In this document: positions 37,985-50,260 of the stretch, one piece after another
Position numbering within the stretch: position 1 is the first letter of the stretch
Layout: every line of letters begins with the position of its first letter
Source of the DNA: Pogonophryne albipinna
Lineage: Eukaryota; Chordata; Actinopteri; Perciformes; Artedidraconidae
Direction: 5' to 3'
Length of the DNA: 64,000 nt
Assembly: GCA_028583405.1 (NCBI GenBank)
Contig: CM053252.1
Coordinates: 39,991,567-40,055,566 of the forward strand
The notes under the pieces: model-generated
Told to the model about the DNA's origin: nothing
Databases searched by the model: none
What the model saw: the letters and a program-made list of their open reading frames with translations, nothing else
Translations under genes and position numbers: made by a program

Positions 37985-38887
37985 TCAGTGGTCTGCTGGC
38001 TACAAGGCCAAAAACGTCACATGTTTATTCCTGCGACAGTGGGTAACACACATCCTCTTCATCCCTCCATCTGCCCCCCATCAACACTGCCCAAACAGTC
38101 TCCTGTCATGGAGACACAGCACAGACTGAACTGAGACTCTCCTGCCAGCTGACAACGTCTGTGTATATTAAGGGAGGAGGTCAGGAAGGCAAGCTATGCT
38201 GTGAGGAGAGCTGAGTCGTGACTCTTGGTCAGAACCTGCATCCACTCTGATCTAATGCTTATCCTGCAGCAGTGATTGGCTGTGAATCAATGTTTTAAAG
38301 TAGTCACATTCCACCACAGGGCATCAGTAAGTAGTTAAACAGGTCACACACAGACTACACCATCATGGTTAAACAAACATATTATTATATTTTTCTTTTG
38401 TCTGTGACATCAATTAAGCCAATGCAACATTATTATTTTCACAGCTAGTGCTCAATATGTAAAATAAGCTTTGGTGAAAATATGTTTTTTTTAAGCAGAT
38501 GTTGAAAATGACATATTTCTAAGTATCTGCCATTAATAACATAAATGTATGCATGTGTATGTATTGTCACATTTCTCATTGTTGTTATGGGTGGTTTGCT
38601 TCTTCTTCCTGAATGTATTCCAACAATAAAAAAATACAGATCTGTTTCCACCTTCAGTCGAGGCCAAACATATCTGTGTGTTTGTGAGTTTCTCTCCGAG
38701 GTACCTGTTCTAAATCATAAGTGATGTGCCTGGTGTTACAAACACAGGGAGAGCTAACCCACATGGTTTTAACAACACCATGCTGCAACCCACATCCTAT
38801 TACTTAAGAGATATAACACTTTGTATCTCCCAAATAACCTAAACCACGCTGGATATCTTTAATTAAATGTGAATAGGACTATCTTAC

Positions 38888-39275
38888 CTGACTGCTCTCC
38901 TGAGAAGACACTGGCCCTCTCTTCCCTCCGATGGCAGAGAGGTGAGGGAGGCGTTGATGATGACGATGACCAAGGTAACTGCTGGTGAGTCTGGGGCTCG
39001 TCCTGGCCCTCTGGGTGGGGGCAAGGCACCGGGTATGACATATAGAGGGCCTGCAAAGGGTGCAGGTGGTGGTCGTTCTGGTGGAGGTGTAAGGCCCCGG
39101 GGCCAGTCACAGAGCCGGTGGTGATGGTGGTGGTGGTGAGCATGCCGGGCCAGTTGTAGAAGGGGCGGGGCAGCTCCATCCGGCAGGAGCTGTGGCGAGG
39201 CAGGGGGCCGTCTCCTGGTTCTCCTCCTGTCTCCCCGGCGCTCTCCATGGTCTCTGCACGGGCCATCTCAGTAGC
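38888..39275 (-). CDS. bbc3: BH3-only protein Bbc3/PUMA, first coding exon
   Basis: The ATG is at 39266-39264, nine bases after a TTTAG acceptor at 39276, so a non-coding exon lies upstream. The product begins MARAETMESAGETGGEPGDG followed by PLPRHSSC. The opening MARA and the DGP.P pattern recall the start of mammalian PUMA (MARARQEG). The rest is a low-complexity linker rich in His, Pro, Ser and Thr (TTTTITTG, HLHQNDHHLHPL, SSSSSTPPSP). The donor TCAG|GTAAGA leaves one base, which joins the BH3 exon as GAC. With all three exons the protein is 226 residues, compared with 193 in human. N-terminal divergence is expected in this family. Confidence 0.8.
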
Positions 39276-40148
39276 CTAAATCACACAGACATGCACATAC
39301 GTCAAACAAAGCAAGACAACATGTACTGAAGCATCAAATCAAAATATATAAACATAGTCATCTAAAAAACAACAAATTGAATTCAAACAAACACAAAAAA
39401 CAGTGGCCCTGAGAAATCAATGTACAAAGAATTAAGAAAACATGTGCAAGTCTTGTTCGTGACCCCTCCGGATATATACTATCTGATAAGATATACTTTA
39501 TTGATCCAAATTTAAGTATATATTATACTATCAATAAAAAAAAAATTTTTATTTGATTTAATATATAATAGGATAACATATCTCATACAAAAACACCAGA
39601 AAAGCTCACATACACACATCTAGTCTTTCTCCACCAGTTTGACCCAGCAACCTACATTATAAATGATCGTACCGGCCGCTAGGGCACGAGACTTGTTTGT
39701 AAACAGATCTGATCCGCGCCGATCGAGCACGAGGAAACACTCGTTTTTGTCACAATATCACAGAAAGGCGAGCCACGCGGAGATTTCTCTCCGCTTTGGC
39801 AATAAACTGATGATAGGAAGGATATTATCGAGAAAAGACTGAGCATAAATCCTCCACGTGAAGTGAAATTAATGTAAATGTGCCACTTAAAATCCCGTTT
39901 ATTTAGGGTTATTTAAAAAACGCAAGGAAATAAATCGGAAAATGCGTAAAGATGTCGAATTACAGAACCACGACCCTGCTTTAAGTTTTTATACATTTAA
40001 TCATAAATGCATTATTCGTTAGATAAATTAACCAGTTTCTGACAGTTTTCTGGTTCTGGGGCTAAACACATTTATTTAAATACCCTATCAATATCGTGAA
40101 CCTTTAACTCTGATTTAGGATTTTTTTTTCCATTAACGTTTCTGAATG
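39276..40148 (-). other. bbc3: bbc3 5' intron
   Basis: Sequence between the inferred non-coding first exon and the first coding exon. No repeat was clearly recognised, apart from a short ACTTTATTGATCC transposon-end-like motif near 39500. Confidence 0.45.
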
Positions 40149-40168
40149 GGACTTGTCCGGACATGTCT
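40149..40168. promoter_or_regulatory. perfect p53 response element near bbc3 5' end
   Basis: Two decamers fit RRRCWWGYYY exactly and abut: GGACTTGTCC (40149-40158) and GGACATGTCT (40159-40168). It lies about 335 bp inside the inferred first intron, close to the likely promoter, where p53 control of PUMA is expected. Together with the site at 37356 it gives two perfect zero-spacer elements 2.8 kb apart. Confidence 0.85.
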
Positions 40169-40330
40169 CAAATCATAAATATAACGCGAAAGGCTCGAAG
40201 GCGCAGGGGTCAATACTTTATCTGTTGTAAAAAAGAGACTAAATGTTGACAAAATAATTTCAAAGTAGATATGCACCGATACGTTCAACCACACTTTTTT
40301 CTGACAGCTCGACAGATGATGCAACTTTAA

Positions 40331-40440
40331 GTTACATTACATGTCACTTGTTAAACGCTTTTATCCAAAGCGACTTACATACATACAATACATTCAGTAC
40401 TGTGGACAATCCCCCCAGGAGCAATTTGGGGTGAAGTGTC
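40331..40440. repeat. common teleost repeat (AAGCGACTTACAT)
   Basis: CGCTTTTATCCAAAGCGACTTACA and the following GGTGAAGTGTCTTGCCCAAG stretch form a well-known short fish repeat. A second piece, reversed, is at 57850-57895. Confidence 0.75.
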
Positions 40441-40502
40441 TTGCCCAAGTTGTCAAAAACCTTTCCAACTTCTGCAGCAGTAAATAAAGATGAAGCGCTT
40501 AC

Positions 40503-40850
40503 TGGCTGTTTATGACGCTCCGTGGTGAGGCTGTGTGCAGGGCAGAGAGCAGCCGTAACAGGTGCACATCAGACGGGATACACTGTTCCAGAACAACCAG
40601 CGAAGTGTCACAAGATGTTAAAGGTCCACTCGGGAGGAATCGTGTCATTCCATGTCAAAGATCTGCCGTTGATTGTCACGGTTTATAATCAGCTGGTTGT
40701 TGTCTGTTAGATTAACCCATCAGAACACCGATGAGATGTACCGAATAACGGAGGAGGATGGTCTCGGTGCTCTTCTCTGAAGATCTGTCCGGTCTGAGCG
40801 CTCTCCTGCTGCCTCACTATCTTTGTCAACACAGAAGATACAGCAGACTT
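40503..40850 (-). other. bbc3: putative bbc3 non-coding first exon and promoter
   Basis: On the minus strand AAACAGCCA|GTAAGC at 40503/40502 is a good donor, and a non-coding exon is required by the acceptor at 39276. The stretch upstream to about 40850 is less AT-rich and ends near a CTTCCGGTTT element typical of ETS-driven promoters. The exact transcription start cannot be seen. Confidence 0.4.
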
Positions 40851-41139
40851 CCGGTTTGGACTTTCAGAATAAAACACACCACAACATTTATTGACCTCAT
40901 AAATAGAGTGCCACAGTGACGCGTCCTAAAACCCGGAAGTCCCAATCCCAAACCACTCCCTCGACCCTACCCCTCCGTGACGGAGTGAACTCCGTCTGAA
41001 GCCACACTCGCAGCTCAACGAGGCTCCCTCCTGTCAGATGGAGGGAGTAAATACAGCAGCAAGCTTTGGGACGGCCTCCCCTCTCTCCGGCAGAAACAGG
41101 AAATGCCGTAACTGTATGTAACAACGGTTTCAAATCAGC

Positions 41140-43090
41140 ATCTCTTGGACAAAAAGTTTAAATGAATAACTCAAATAAAACTCCAAACATCTTTCATTGT
41201 GTTTCAAAGCTCTTTTAGTTTTAAACCTGATGTTTATAAGCTTCTTAGTGTTTGCAACGGTCTGTAAATATACACAACTTTATAATAAAATGCACACATT
41301 TACCTTTTTCTAGACTAAACACAGGTATGATCCTAAGTTAAAAACATATGAGGTTATCATGAGGTTGTTAACATCGCAATTTATCAGTGGATGTTTGCTG
41401 GAACTACTTGTAAACAGCGTGTTTCCTGACGGACACACACAGCGTGACTCCGGTCAGGTAGAGACCGGTCTCAAGTCAGCACCGCTGCAGACCAAGCCCC
41501 CAGGAAGTGCGCCAGACTCACATGAAAATATTCGTGCTGGCCAAACGGCGGTACTACACTTCCGTTTGGTTGCCAGGCCCGGAAACACTTTTTCCCATTG
41601 ACTTACATGGGGAAAGAGTGGTCTGTAAATCGTTGGATAATTTTTTTAAAACTAAATAAACTACCCAGTATGAACACTTGTATAGCCCTTATTAAAAACA
41701 TTCGTTCCTCAAGTTGTAATAATGTGCTAATAACGTTATTCTGAGAGTTATTTCCCTCTGCATTATGAACGCGCATCTAACCCACGGGACCGCGCCGCCC
41801 GGCACGTTCATGTTACGTGTCCCGACCAATCAGAGCACACTGTGCTCACAGGGAGGGTGGGGGCTGGAGCTATTGGAGCTACAACGAGCCGTTAAAGGCA
41901 GAGAGTGAAATTCAGTGAATACACGTAGTTTTCAGAGATGCTGTTTGAGAAACCAATGTGAGTTGCGTTTATCTTTACCCATGGATGCACACAAAGAACG
42001 GACCCATATCGTCTTACTGCCACCCCACGGAGCTGTAATAATGGATATATTGCACATGTTTGCTGTAATTCATTATCATACTACATGGGCTGTATGATTA
42101 AATCTTGTACCGTAAATGTGGTATTAAATAAAGTTAATATTACTTATTATTATAAGTATATATATATATACAGTGCAATCATTCTTTCATGCTAAATGAA
42201 GCTCTGTTGAATATCACTAGATCCTGTTACAGCGTAATATAAGTACATAACATTGATGTGACATTAGCATAATTACTAGCTAGCCGCTAGCTGCTAACTG
42301 CCGCCTCGTTAATATCAAATCCATCCATGCTGTCATGAACGTGCGGTGCTGTTACGTGTACGCAAATTGACGTGCTTGATGTGAACGAGCATTTTGGTTA
42401 AAGTTGCGCATGCTCTATGAGCGCACATACGGGTACTTCTCAGGCATGCCGGGTAATCTGTGACGTTTCACTCTCTCAAAAGTTGGGCCATTTTATCATC
42501 ATGCGCTAATGAGCAACTCTCATAGGAATGAATGAGGCCCCGCCTCCCACGCTGTATCCAGTTCTTATTAGACATCCATGCTGCAGACTCGCTGTTTGAG
42601 GGCTTGATAGCCCACTCCCCCTCCACACTCGTTGCTTTGGAACAGCCCTCAATATGGCGGACCCTCCGCGTGAACGCGCAAACGGAGGGGTAGGGTGTAG
42701 GGGTAGGGTGTAGGGGGCGGTTTGGGAATGGGCCATAGACAACAAATTTTAATTAATAACTCAAATAAAACTCCAAACATCTTTCATTGTGTTACTTTTT
42801 TGTAAAGCTCTTTTAGTTTTACACCTGATGTTTACAAGCTTCTTAGTTTTTGCAACAATCTGAAATATACACAACTTTATAATAAAATGCACACATTTAC
42901 CTTTTTCTAGACTAAACACAGGTTTGATCCTAAGTTAAAAACATATGAGGTTATCATGAGGTTGTTAACATAGCAGTTTATCAGTGGATGTTTGCTGGAA
43001 CTACTTGTTAACAGCTTGTTTCCTGACGGACACACACAGCGTTGAGACCGGTCAGGTAGAGACCGGTCTCAAATCAGCACCGATGCAGAC
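41140..43090 (+). repeat. pair of about 350-bp direct repeats, 1.6 kb apart
   Basis: 41140-41490 and about 42745-43090 share long stretches such as AATAACTCAAATAAAACTCC and TTATCAGTGGATGTTTGCTG, with few differences. Between them are repeat A (42407-42590) and other repeats. A shorter direct repeat (about 42582-42735 and 43083-43262) overlaps the right end and includes the G-rich tract. Confidence 0.85.
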
Positions 43091-43197
43091 TCGCTGTTTG
43101 AGGGCTTGATAGCCCACTCCCCCTCCACACCGCTCCACACTCGTTGGTTTGGAACAGCCCTTAATATGGCGGACCCTCCGCGTGAACGCGCGAACGG

Positions 43198-43252
43198 AGG
43201 GGTAGGGTGTTGGGGTAGGGTGTTGGGGTAGGGTGTAGGGGGCGGTTTGGGA
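43198..43252 (+). repeat. G-rich tandem with quadruplex potential
   Basis: Units of GGGGTAGGGTGTT are repeated three to four times and end in GGGGGCGG. A shorter version is at 42685-42722. Runs of three or more G at regular spacing satisfy the usual quadruplex pattern. Confidence 0.7.
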
Positions 43253-43277
43253 AAGGGCCTTAGTTAGCATTTTACCA

Positions 43278-43523
43278 CTTCCGGTTCCTTCGACAAAAAC
43301 CAATGCAATTTCTCCATAGGATTTTGGAAAAATAGCTCAAAATAAGGTCTGTGGTTGACACACATTGAAGAGACAGATCACGTTTTGTTCATTCGGATAA
43401 TCTCCACATGTCTACCCTACTTTTATAATTTTGTAATCATAAATCTATCGATTAGATTTAAAAAAAAATCTATCGATTAGATTTATGAGAAATTGCATTG
43501 TTTTTTGTCGAAGGAACCGGAAG
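43278..43523. mobile_element. 246-bp MITE with about 36-bp inverted repeats
   Basis: The ends CTTCCGGTTCCTTCGACAAA (43278 onward) and the complementary ...GTCGAAGGAACCGGAAG (to 43523) pair with one mismatch. The core has a tandem ATCTATCGATTAGATTT. It is nested in the 2.66-kb composite. Confidence 0.8.
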
Positions 43524-43566
43524 GAGTTTACTTCCGGGTTTTAGGACACGTCACTGTGGCACTCTG

Positions 43567-43954
43567 GGTGTTTCTCAATGTCAAGGAAGGATGCTCCAGA
43601 CCCACTATTTCAAGGACGTCATTGAGTCCCACCAAAGGACTGTTCCAATGTCCAGGCTCCTTGGAATTCCACCGAGCCCGGCGTCCTTCGTAGCGAGAAA
43701 TTTCAAGTGTGTATCCTCGGCGGTCTTAAAATCCCCACAATGCTTTGCGCACGGACCAATTTCCAAATCTTTGGCGGAAATCGTGTTCCATTTAAGGCGG
43801 GGCCTCTCATATGACACAAACCTGCACACCTGTTAGCCTGTTCCACCATTCTTCGTTTTCCGAGGCTAGGAACGATTCTTGCCTCGCTTCTGAAGGAAGT
43901 GACTCGAAAGACATGTCCTACCAAGGAAGCGTCCTCGACATTGAGAAACACCCA
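43567..43954 (+). mobile_element. MITE family C, copy 3, divergent
   Basis: Ends GGGTGTTTCTCAATGTCAAG and CCTCGACATTGAGAAACACC match the family-C copies at 7596 and 21201. So do internal blocks such as TTGGAATTCCACCGAG and CCCCACAATGCTTTGCGCAC. It is shorter (about 388 bp) and abuts the 2.66-kb composite. Confidence 0.8.
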
Positions 43955-44290
43955 GTATGTCGTGTTGTTCACTTTTGCACATTCTTGCCAAGCGGCAAAC
44001 TCTGGGGAAGAGCCGGGACGCCAATACCGAAGTGCCACACACTGCAGTTCATATGTTGGCCGATAGGGACTGGCTGCAGAAAGGAACAATTTCCATAGAC
44101 CCCCATGTTAAAATGCCCAACTTTACAGCAGAAAAAAACATGTTTCTACCCCTGGATGCAATACATATTATTATGAATATAGTTAGGTTCCACCTTCATG
44201 ATTATGGATCTGTGAGTGAATTGTTTTCTAACACGACCCTTTTATTTATATTAGGTCTTAAAGTTTTTGCATAAATTAGGGCGTGGTCAC
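43955..44290. repeat. fish repeat including CCCATGTTAAAATGCCCAAC
   Basis: The 44080-44150 stretch is a common teleost repeat end that I recognise but cannot classify. The rest is unassigned. Confidence 0.45.
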
Positions 44291-44506
44291 ATTGAGTGAC
44301 GGCTCTGTCAAGTGACTGCTGCTGCTAGCTTCTCGTCTCTCTGCTAGCTGCTCCATGAAGCTACTGGGACTCTGCCTGCTCAGCTCATCCAGGAAACACA
44401 ACTTGAAGCCGGCCGTGGTTGTTTGTTCTTCATGCTTATATATCGGACTATTGTGACTCGCTCTGCGGTTAAAACAGACGGTGCATGCATGCGGTTTTGC
44501 GGTAAG
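44291..44506 (+). ncRNA. possible first exon of a spliced transcript
   Basis: A CTG/GC-rich stretch ends at TTTTGCG|GTAAGTG, a strong donor. Later exon-like pieces are 46282-46355 (ending CACAG|GTACAA) and from 46915 (after TTGTTAG) to an AATAAA at about 47184. The only frame from the ATG at 44354 is about 33 codons (MKLLGLCLLSSSRKHN...), so a non-coding RNA is more likely than a protein gene. Evidence is limited to splice-like signals. Confidence 0.25.
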
Positions 44507-45210
44507 TGAAAATCGAGTACTTATTTATGTGTTAATCATTTTAATCGGCTACGTAATGAATGTTAAGGCTTGGTTTAGTGTGTAAGCGAGTGGTAGCTAC
44601 ATCGGTGCTAACGATGCTAATCGTAGCCTACAAGTTAAAACCATAGACTGTATATATAAAGGTTAAAACGAAATAGACAAGCGTTAAGTGGGATAATACT
44701 GTTGAACAAACGGCTTCTGTTTGAGGTTGATAAAATAAGGTCATCCTTGTAACTTAGAGAGATATGTTATTATACGTAGGAACTGTATGCATCGCTAAGG
44801 TTAATTTAAATTGGCTATGCTCAAGTATGTAGACAAGCTAATGTCGAAGTAGTGTATGTGAAATCAACCTCACAATAAGATGTGTGTATATTACAAATAA
44901 TAATGTCATATTTCAAGATGATTAGGTTAGATATTACAATATGGTTGGTTGAGCTGGAGTTCATTATCGAGCTTACACGTTAACGTCACAGTCATCTGAA
45001 GAACGAACCCAAACCTTGTTGTTTTTATTAATTGCATTACCAAATGGGTATCACATAAACAGTAAGCATTGGTAACACAACTTCCAAAGTTACAGTAAAA
45101 TAAAAAGGACCCTGACTCGGACAATACACAATCCAACATGTTCAACAGAAGAGAATCAGTTATATTGTTTGTACACATGGTTCTTTACATATATATCTGT
45201 TTGTTTAAGG

Positions 45211-46273
45211 CAGGGGTGGGGAACCTTTTTCCTCTCAAGGGCCATTTACATTTTTTCAACATCCTCCGAGGGCCGTACAAATTATTGACCTCTGCTTAAA
45301 AAACTAAAATCACAGCATATTAATTTCTTCTTTCTTTCATGCTGTGCAAAGAAAAAGCAATCTCTTAATCGTAGTATGCATGCACGTGCACGGTTGTGGC
45401 AGGACCACCAAAACAGAAAGATATGGACACAAGATGTGTGCAAATGTATTTAGTTTCCTGTCCATGTGAACATGATTTAAGTGGGGGGTGGACCTAACAT
45501 CCTCTGGGGGGCTACGGGGGCATGCTCCCCAGGAAGGTTTTATTTTAAATGTTGAAGTTAAAAGTATCAATCTGGTGCACTTTGAGAGCAACATGGAGAG
45601 ATCTATGGATACATCTCTCAACACATATGAAACAGAACTCTAAGCAGATTTCTTTTTCTTTATGGATATTTTACAAATCACTCTCCTTTCAAACTGTATT
45701 CTTTTTTATTAATAACAACTTTTTTTTACTGTCATATAGTATTTTATACCTGTGTACTTTATTCTCTTATTTTTTAGAACTATAATGATCATATAAAGAT
45801 GTGCCTTTACCTCACTGGTTGGAGAAAAAGCTTCTTATATTCGTTAGCATAGCTAGCTAACCAGATGCTAATAACAACAAAGTTATTGACTGTATGATCA
45901 GTATGACAGATGAACAGATCGCCACTGGGCTTTCAGCTAAAAACACAGCCACACAGAAACTGCGGCATGTGTACGGCTCCTTATGGGTACTGCCATTTCT
46001 GAAGTGCCGGAGCCGCGTTCTGATGCTCTCCGTCAGAACTGCACCCCTGTCAGACGAGACATATACCACGTGATGACACGTTAGGCTCGTGTTGTGTTCA
46101 CGGACCCTGACCTTGGGCCAGGAAAAACAGGCACTCGCTTGTTTAATTCTTTTGCGGTCTAGATTTCTTACATTTTTTTCTTTTTTGCGTGTGTTTATAA
46201 ATTACCTCGAGGGCCGTACCAAATGGTCTCGCGGGCCGTATACGGCCCGGAGGCCGGAGGTTCCCCACCCCTG
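45211..46273. mobile_element. 1.06-kb non-autonomous hAT (Charlie-like)
   Basis: Ends CAGGGGTGGGGAACCTTTTT and GGAGGTTCCCCACCCCTG are inverted, with GGGCCGTA subterminal repeats. The exact 8-bp duplication GTTTAAGG lies at 45203-45210 and 46274-46281. No transposase frame is present. Confidence 0.95.
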
Positions 46274-46281
46274 GTTTAAGG

Positions 46282-47214
46282 TGTCCAGGTGATGCAGACA
46301 GGCTGGACCAGAGAGTGAGAGACAGAACTGGACTCCTCACAGCAGTGAACTTCAGCACAGGTACAAAGAATCAAGAAAGATATTGGTTTAAATGAATGAA
46401 GTATTGACTTTAATACATTGATATGTATTCCATTAAACAATACTACATACTAGATCACCTACACATCAGTTAAGTTGAGGGGTTTTTCCATGCAAAAAGT
46501 TACATTTTAGATATTTAGCAATATGACTTTGTCAGCTTTCTAATTTAATGTATTGAAGGCAAAGATATTTAACACATAGTGAGAACTGCTACTATTTATC
46601 TCTCAATATTGTCTGTAAAAACGTGGTAAAAGTGATTATTTCAGTGAGACAACAGAGCAAGCTTCTACAGTTGCACTACGTTTTGTAATAGTTAAATATT
46701 ATTTTGATAATAACATATATTTCAATGTTGATGAACTTCATACTGTTCATTCATAATCTGATTGTCTTTGTAGCTCACTGTTGAAATAAAAAAAAAACAT
46801 TACAATTACAAAATAATTATATCTACAGCCCCTAAACACGCAAACACACCTCTTTCATAAATAACACACTTGTTCTGCAATAATATGTTTTATGTTTCCT
46901 GTCATTTTTGTTAGGAAAGGACATGCCTGAAAGACACAACATCTTCTCCTTCTCTGAGGGTCAAGAAGAACATCCAAGAGGAACATTAAAAGCTGATGTT
47001 ATGAGATTTTAAGACCAGTACAGGACATTCACTAAGAAACTACTTTTATTGTGAAAACACAGTCAGCTGATCGAATGCACCTATTTCCACATCTACCCTC
47101 CATCAGCTGATTATTTCTATTTGCCTCACTTTATGAGCTTCACATCACTTGTGCCTTGTACCGCAGAGTTTGCAACGTCACAAATAAATGGGGCCAATCT
47201 TCAGTCAGATGTGA
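46282..47214 (+). other. possible exons, otherwise unassigned
   Basis: Holds the two later exon-like pieces of the transcript proposed at 44291 and an AATAAA at about 47184. No coding frame was recognised. Confidence 0.3.
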
Positions 47215-47640
47215 ATGTGTAATCTAACATTTTCAGTAAGAATAATGGACAAAAGGAGTGCAAATACAAATACAATTTATTGAAATGTGAACCAAAAGTT
47301 AATCAAACATGTTTTAAATAAAAAGCACATATGGACAGAAGGTGTAAACCTATTAAATGTATAAGTAAACACATTTAGTCAAATAAAGTGACAGACTAGG
47401 CCTGTGCAGTTGGTATCAGCTTTGCCCAGCATGGGCTCCTCATCAGGCCTGGTCCTCCTCGCAGAGGAAAGACCCTCAGTCCTCTCCAAACCAACAGACA
47501 GGACGTCCATCACACGGAGGTTTCTCACTGAAGTCTCTGCAGCTCTCTGGACACCACGCTGTCTCAATCCGTCCACACTGAATATGAGAGGGGGAAAATG
47601 AAAATAATAAATGCTTTAGACAATAAGAAACATAAAGTTG
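47215..47640 (-). repeat. segment paralogous to 17580-18030
   Basis: The minus strand shows an acceptor-like ATATTCAG before TGTGGACGGATTGAGACAGC, a short frame (MDGLRQRGVQRAAETSVRNL...) and an AATAAA at the far end. It is the better-preserved of the two copies. I do not recognise the product. Confidence 0.6.
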
Positions 47641-48297
47641 AGTTGCTCAGTTTTTTTAGATTGTCAATACTATTACTGTATAACTAATATCTCAGGTTAA
47701 GAGGCACCTTCAAATAAAGATTGGTCTTTAAATACATTTTGTCTTTTGAATTGTTTGTCTAAAGTCAAGGATCTAGAACTGGTACTTAGCTTTAATGATA
47801 CAGTCTGGTTATTATGCTGTTTGGAGGAGGCATCACAGGTAAGAGCACTAACTAGCTACCATCACATGTACCTTAGCTTGACTTAAATGTATTAAACGTA
47901 TAGTTAAGTGATATCAAAATATAAATAACTAATGTCATGCAAACATATTCATATTTGCTTGATTCCAGTGTTGAATTTAGCACAATTGCATACAAACGTT
48001 AAGGGATTTTACCTTAGAAACGTAAAATGCCACGGCAGTGTGCAGATGGGGAGCATGTTAGCTTAGCTTGGTAGCTTCAGCTAGCTCTGGAACTTCCAGC
48101 TCGGTGGCAGCAGGTCCCGCCTCGGCTCCGCCTCTTTGCCCTTATTTGGAGCAAGCTGGAACAGGCGGGAGTTGAACTCTGACATCACTGTCGAGCCGTT
48201 AGTGGCCGACTTCGCCTACTAAGGGCTTCTCAGCAACTCTGCAGAATCCTATGGGTGACGTCACGGACACTACGTCCATTTATATATACAGTCTATG

Positions 48298-48964
48298 ATT
48301 CTTGCACAAAACAGCGGAGTTCTTTTTTTCAAATCGGATACATTGTGCATATATTTCTTATATTGCTTGACTTTTTTCAGGCCTTGCTATCCTTTTCTTT
48401 TCTATTAATATGTGTATTGTTATGATCCAAAATACTGACATACAATGTCCAAACATGCTTTACCGTAGTGAATGAACATTGTTTTTTTAAAATACTAATT
48501 GTATCCTCTATTTCAATTTTTTTCTGGACCATACACCGAATAAATACATTTATATATTTTAGTTCACTCCTGCTTTTATTTTGATGGCCAATCCTTTCTG
48601 GTCTAGACCACTTCCTCCTCCTCCTCCTCCTCCTCCTCCTCCTCCCCGACAAGTGCTGACATGCTCCTGACAGGATGCTGCTGTCTCACTTTCTCTCTTT
48701 CTTCTTCTGTTGTTTTTTGTAACAGACTGCGACTTTCTGCAGCAATATAAATACATAATAATAATACTTTCTTATATATGTTATAGTTGTAAGTGCTTTC
48801 ACATGCCACTTAGTCCTATAGATTTAACATTTGACCCCCCTCACATCCTGTGGTTTTCCTCCACCTCCCTCCTCCCACTTCTTATCTCTCATCTCAGGAC
48901 TCAAGATATTTCCTCATCATGTGACAACTTCTCACATGAATCAACAAAACATCCCCCCCCCCCC

Positions 48965-49010
<46 letters not shown>

Positions 49011-50260
49011 CCTCCTCACCCCAGCTGGCTTCCCTTCATTTCCTGTGCACAGTTTGACACATCTGTAAAGTAACACAATGTGATTTTAGAGCTGAGTCAG
49101 CCCTTTGTGTGCAGTAGATCTGTTTATTATAACACATGTATTGCAAGTGTCAACACTATTATGACCTATCATTTCTAACAGTTGGGATTTAGTTTAGGCT
49201 AATAATAGTTTTATTCAGCAAATGTGTTCAGCCACAAAAATCTATGGCATGTGGGATAGATTTACTAAACCCAAACATTAGAAATTATAATCCCGGATTA
49301 GTGGATATTTTTTGTAAACACTGGAATCCATTTATGACAAATCGCTTAATCCAAATATGCAGTGAGCCAATGACACATATGGCATAATTAATAAATACTT
49401 CCCACGCACATTTTAAATAAATAGTGCTCAACACATTTTTGAAAAATGTCTGGTGTTCATTGATTTATTTGACTTGTTTTAATCTCACTTTGACACATAG
49501 CATGTTAATATTCAGGGTGTGAGCTGCAGCACTTATGATAGTCATCTTTAATGAGAAGAACCTGCATTAAAGTTGTCATTACAGCAGGCTAATTGTTCCA
49601 GCTTTTACACATTGTAGTCTGCAAACCGTGCATAGCATTAGCATGAGAAATGACTTCAGACACCCCTGCTGTGGTGACCTCCGACCCTCAGATCATTGTC
49701 CCAGCTGCAGGGCATGGAAATGGCAGCTTGTCTGAAGAATGCCCCCATTCTTCCTCCAGCAGCAGATTGGTGCACACCCTCTTGGTAAAGGGTGGGGGGC
49801 TGAGTCCCCTCTCAGGTACATGCCCGGGCAACACCCTCTGCCAGCCACACTGCTTGACACGTGGTAGATAATGAATGCTAATGCGAGTCAACATTGTAAC
49901 ATCAGTGGTCCTGTTAGGCTGCCTTTGTTATAGCGTTGCTGATTTCCTTTTATCGTGAAAACCCTGGATTACTTTTCTTGCTGCCAAAAGCTTGTCAAAA
50001 TGTTCTTAGGTCCAGAAGTGTAATTTTAATGAAGTCAGTAGTTCTTACTAATGTCTTAACTGTCTCATGAATATTTTAGATCTGAATTGACGGCAGCACC
50101 AACACACAAATCACAATCTCCATAAAAAAAAATTAACACAATGTTTCATCTCTCTAGAACACACATTCTTATAAATACAAATATTTTTTGTAAAATACCC
50201 ATATACCTCTATATATAAGTAAACGCAAGTTTTGCATGTGTGTGTGTTAATACATTTCAG
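48298..50260. other. intergenic with simple repeats
   Basis: Contains a (CCT)n tract at 48613-48645, a poly(C) plus (CA)n tract at 48951-49008 and otherwise AT-rich sequence. A 73-codon frame at 49650 has no recognisable domain. Confidence 0.5.

Larger units (their letters stand above)
40905..43565. mobile_element. 2.66-kb composite with 36-bp inverted ends
   Basis: The ends, AGAGTGCCACAGTGACGCGT and its complement, match over 36 bp with one mismatch and include CCTAAAACCCGGAAGT. Inside are direct duplications and nested MITEs. No transposase is present and no clear target duplication was found, so it is a non-autonomous composite of unknown family. Confidence 0.65.
44642..48297. repeat. region bounded by CATAGACTGTATATATAAA inverted motif
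   Basis: The motif at 44646 and its complement at about 48278-48297 are inverted. This motif is frequent at ends of teleost repeats. The two may delimit one 3.65-kb element or may be independent fragments. The interior includes a hAT insertion and the segment shared with 17.6 kb. Confidence 0.4.

Noticed and set aside
37803..38129. Poly-Ala frame across the (CAG)11 tract as an extra bbc3 exon
   Set aside because: It is on the opposite strand to bbc3 and depends on a simple repeat; no splice support.
44642..48297. Definite single transposon bounded by CATAGACTGTATATATA
   Set aside because: The motif is common at ends of fish repeats and no target duplication is visible, so it was kept only as a low-confidence boundary.
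49650..49871. 73-codon frame MTSDTPAVVTSDPQIIVPAA
   Set aside because: No recognisable domain, no splice or promoter context, and an equally long antisense frame.
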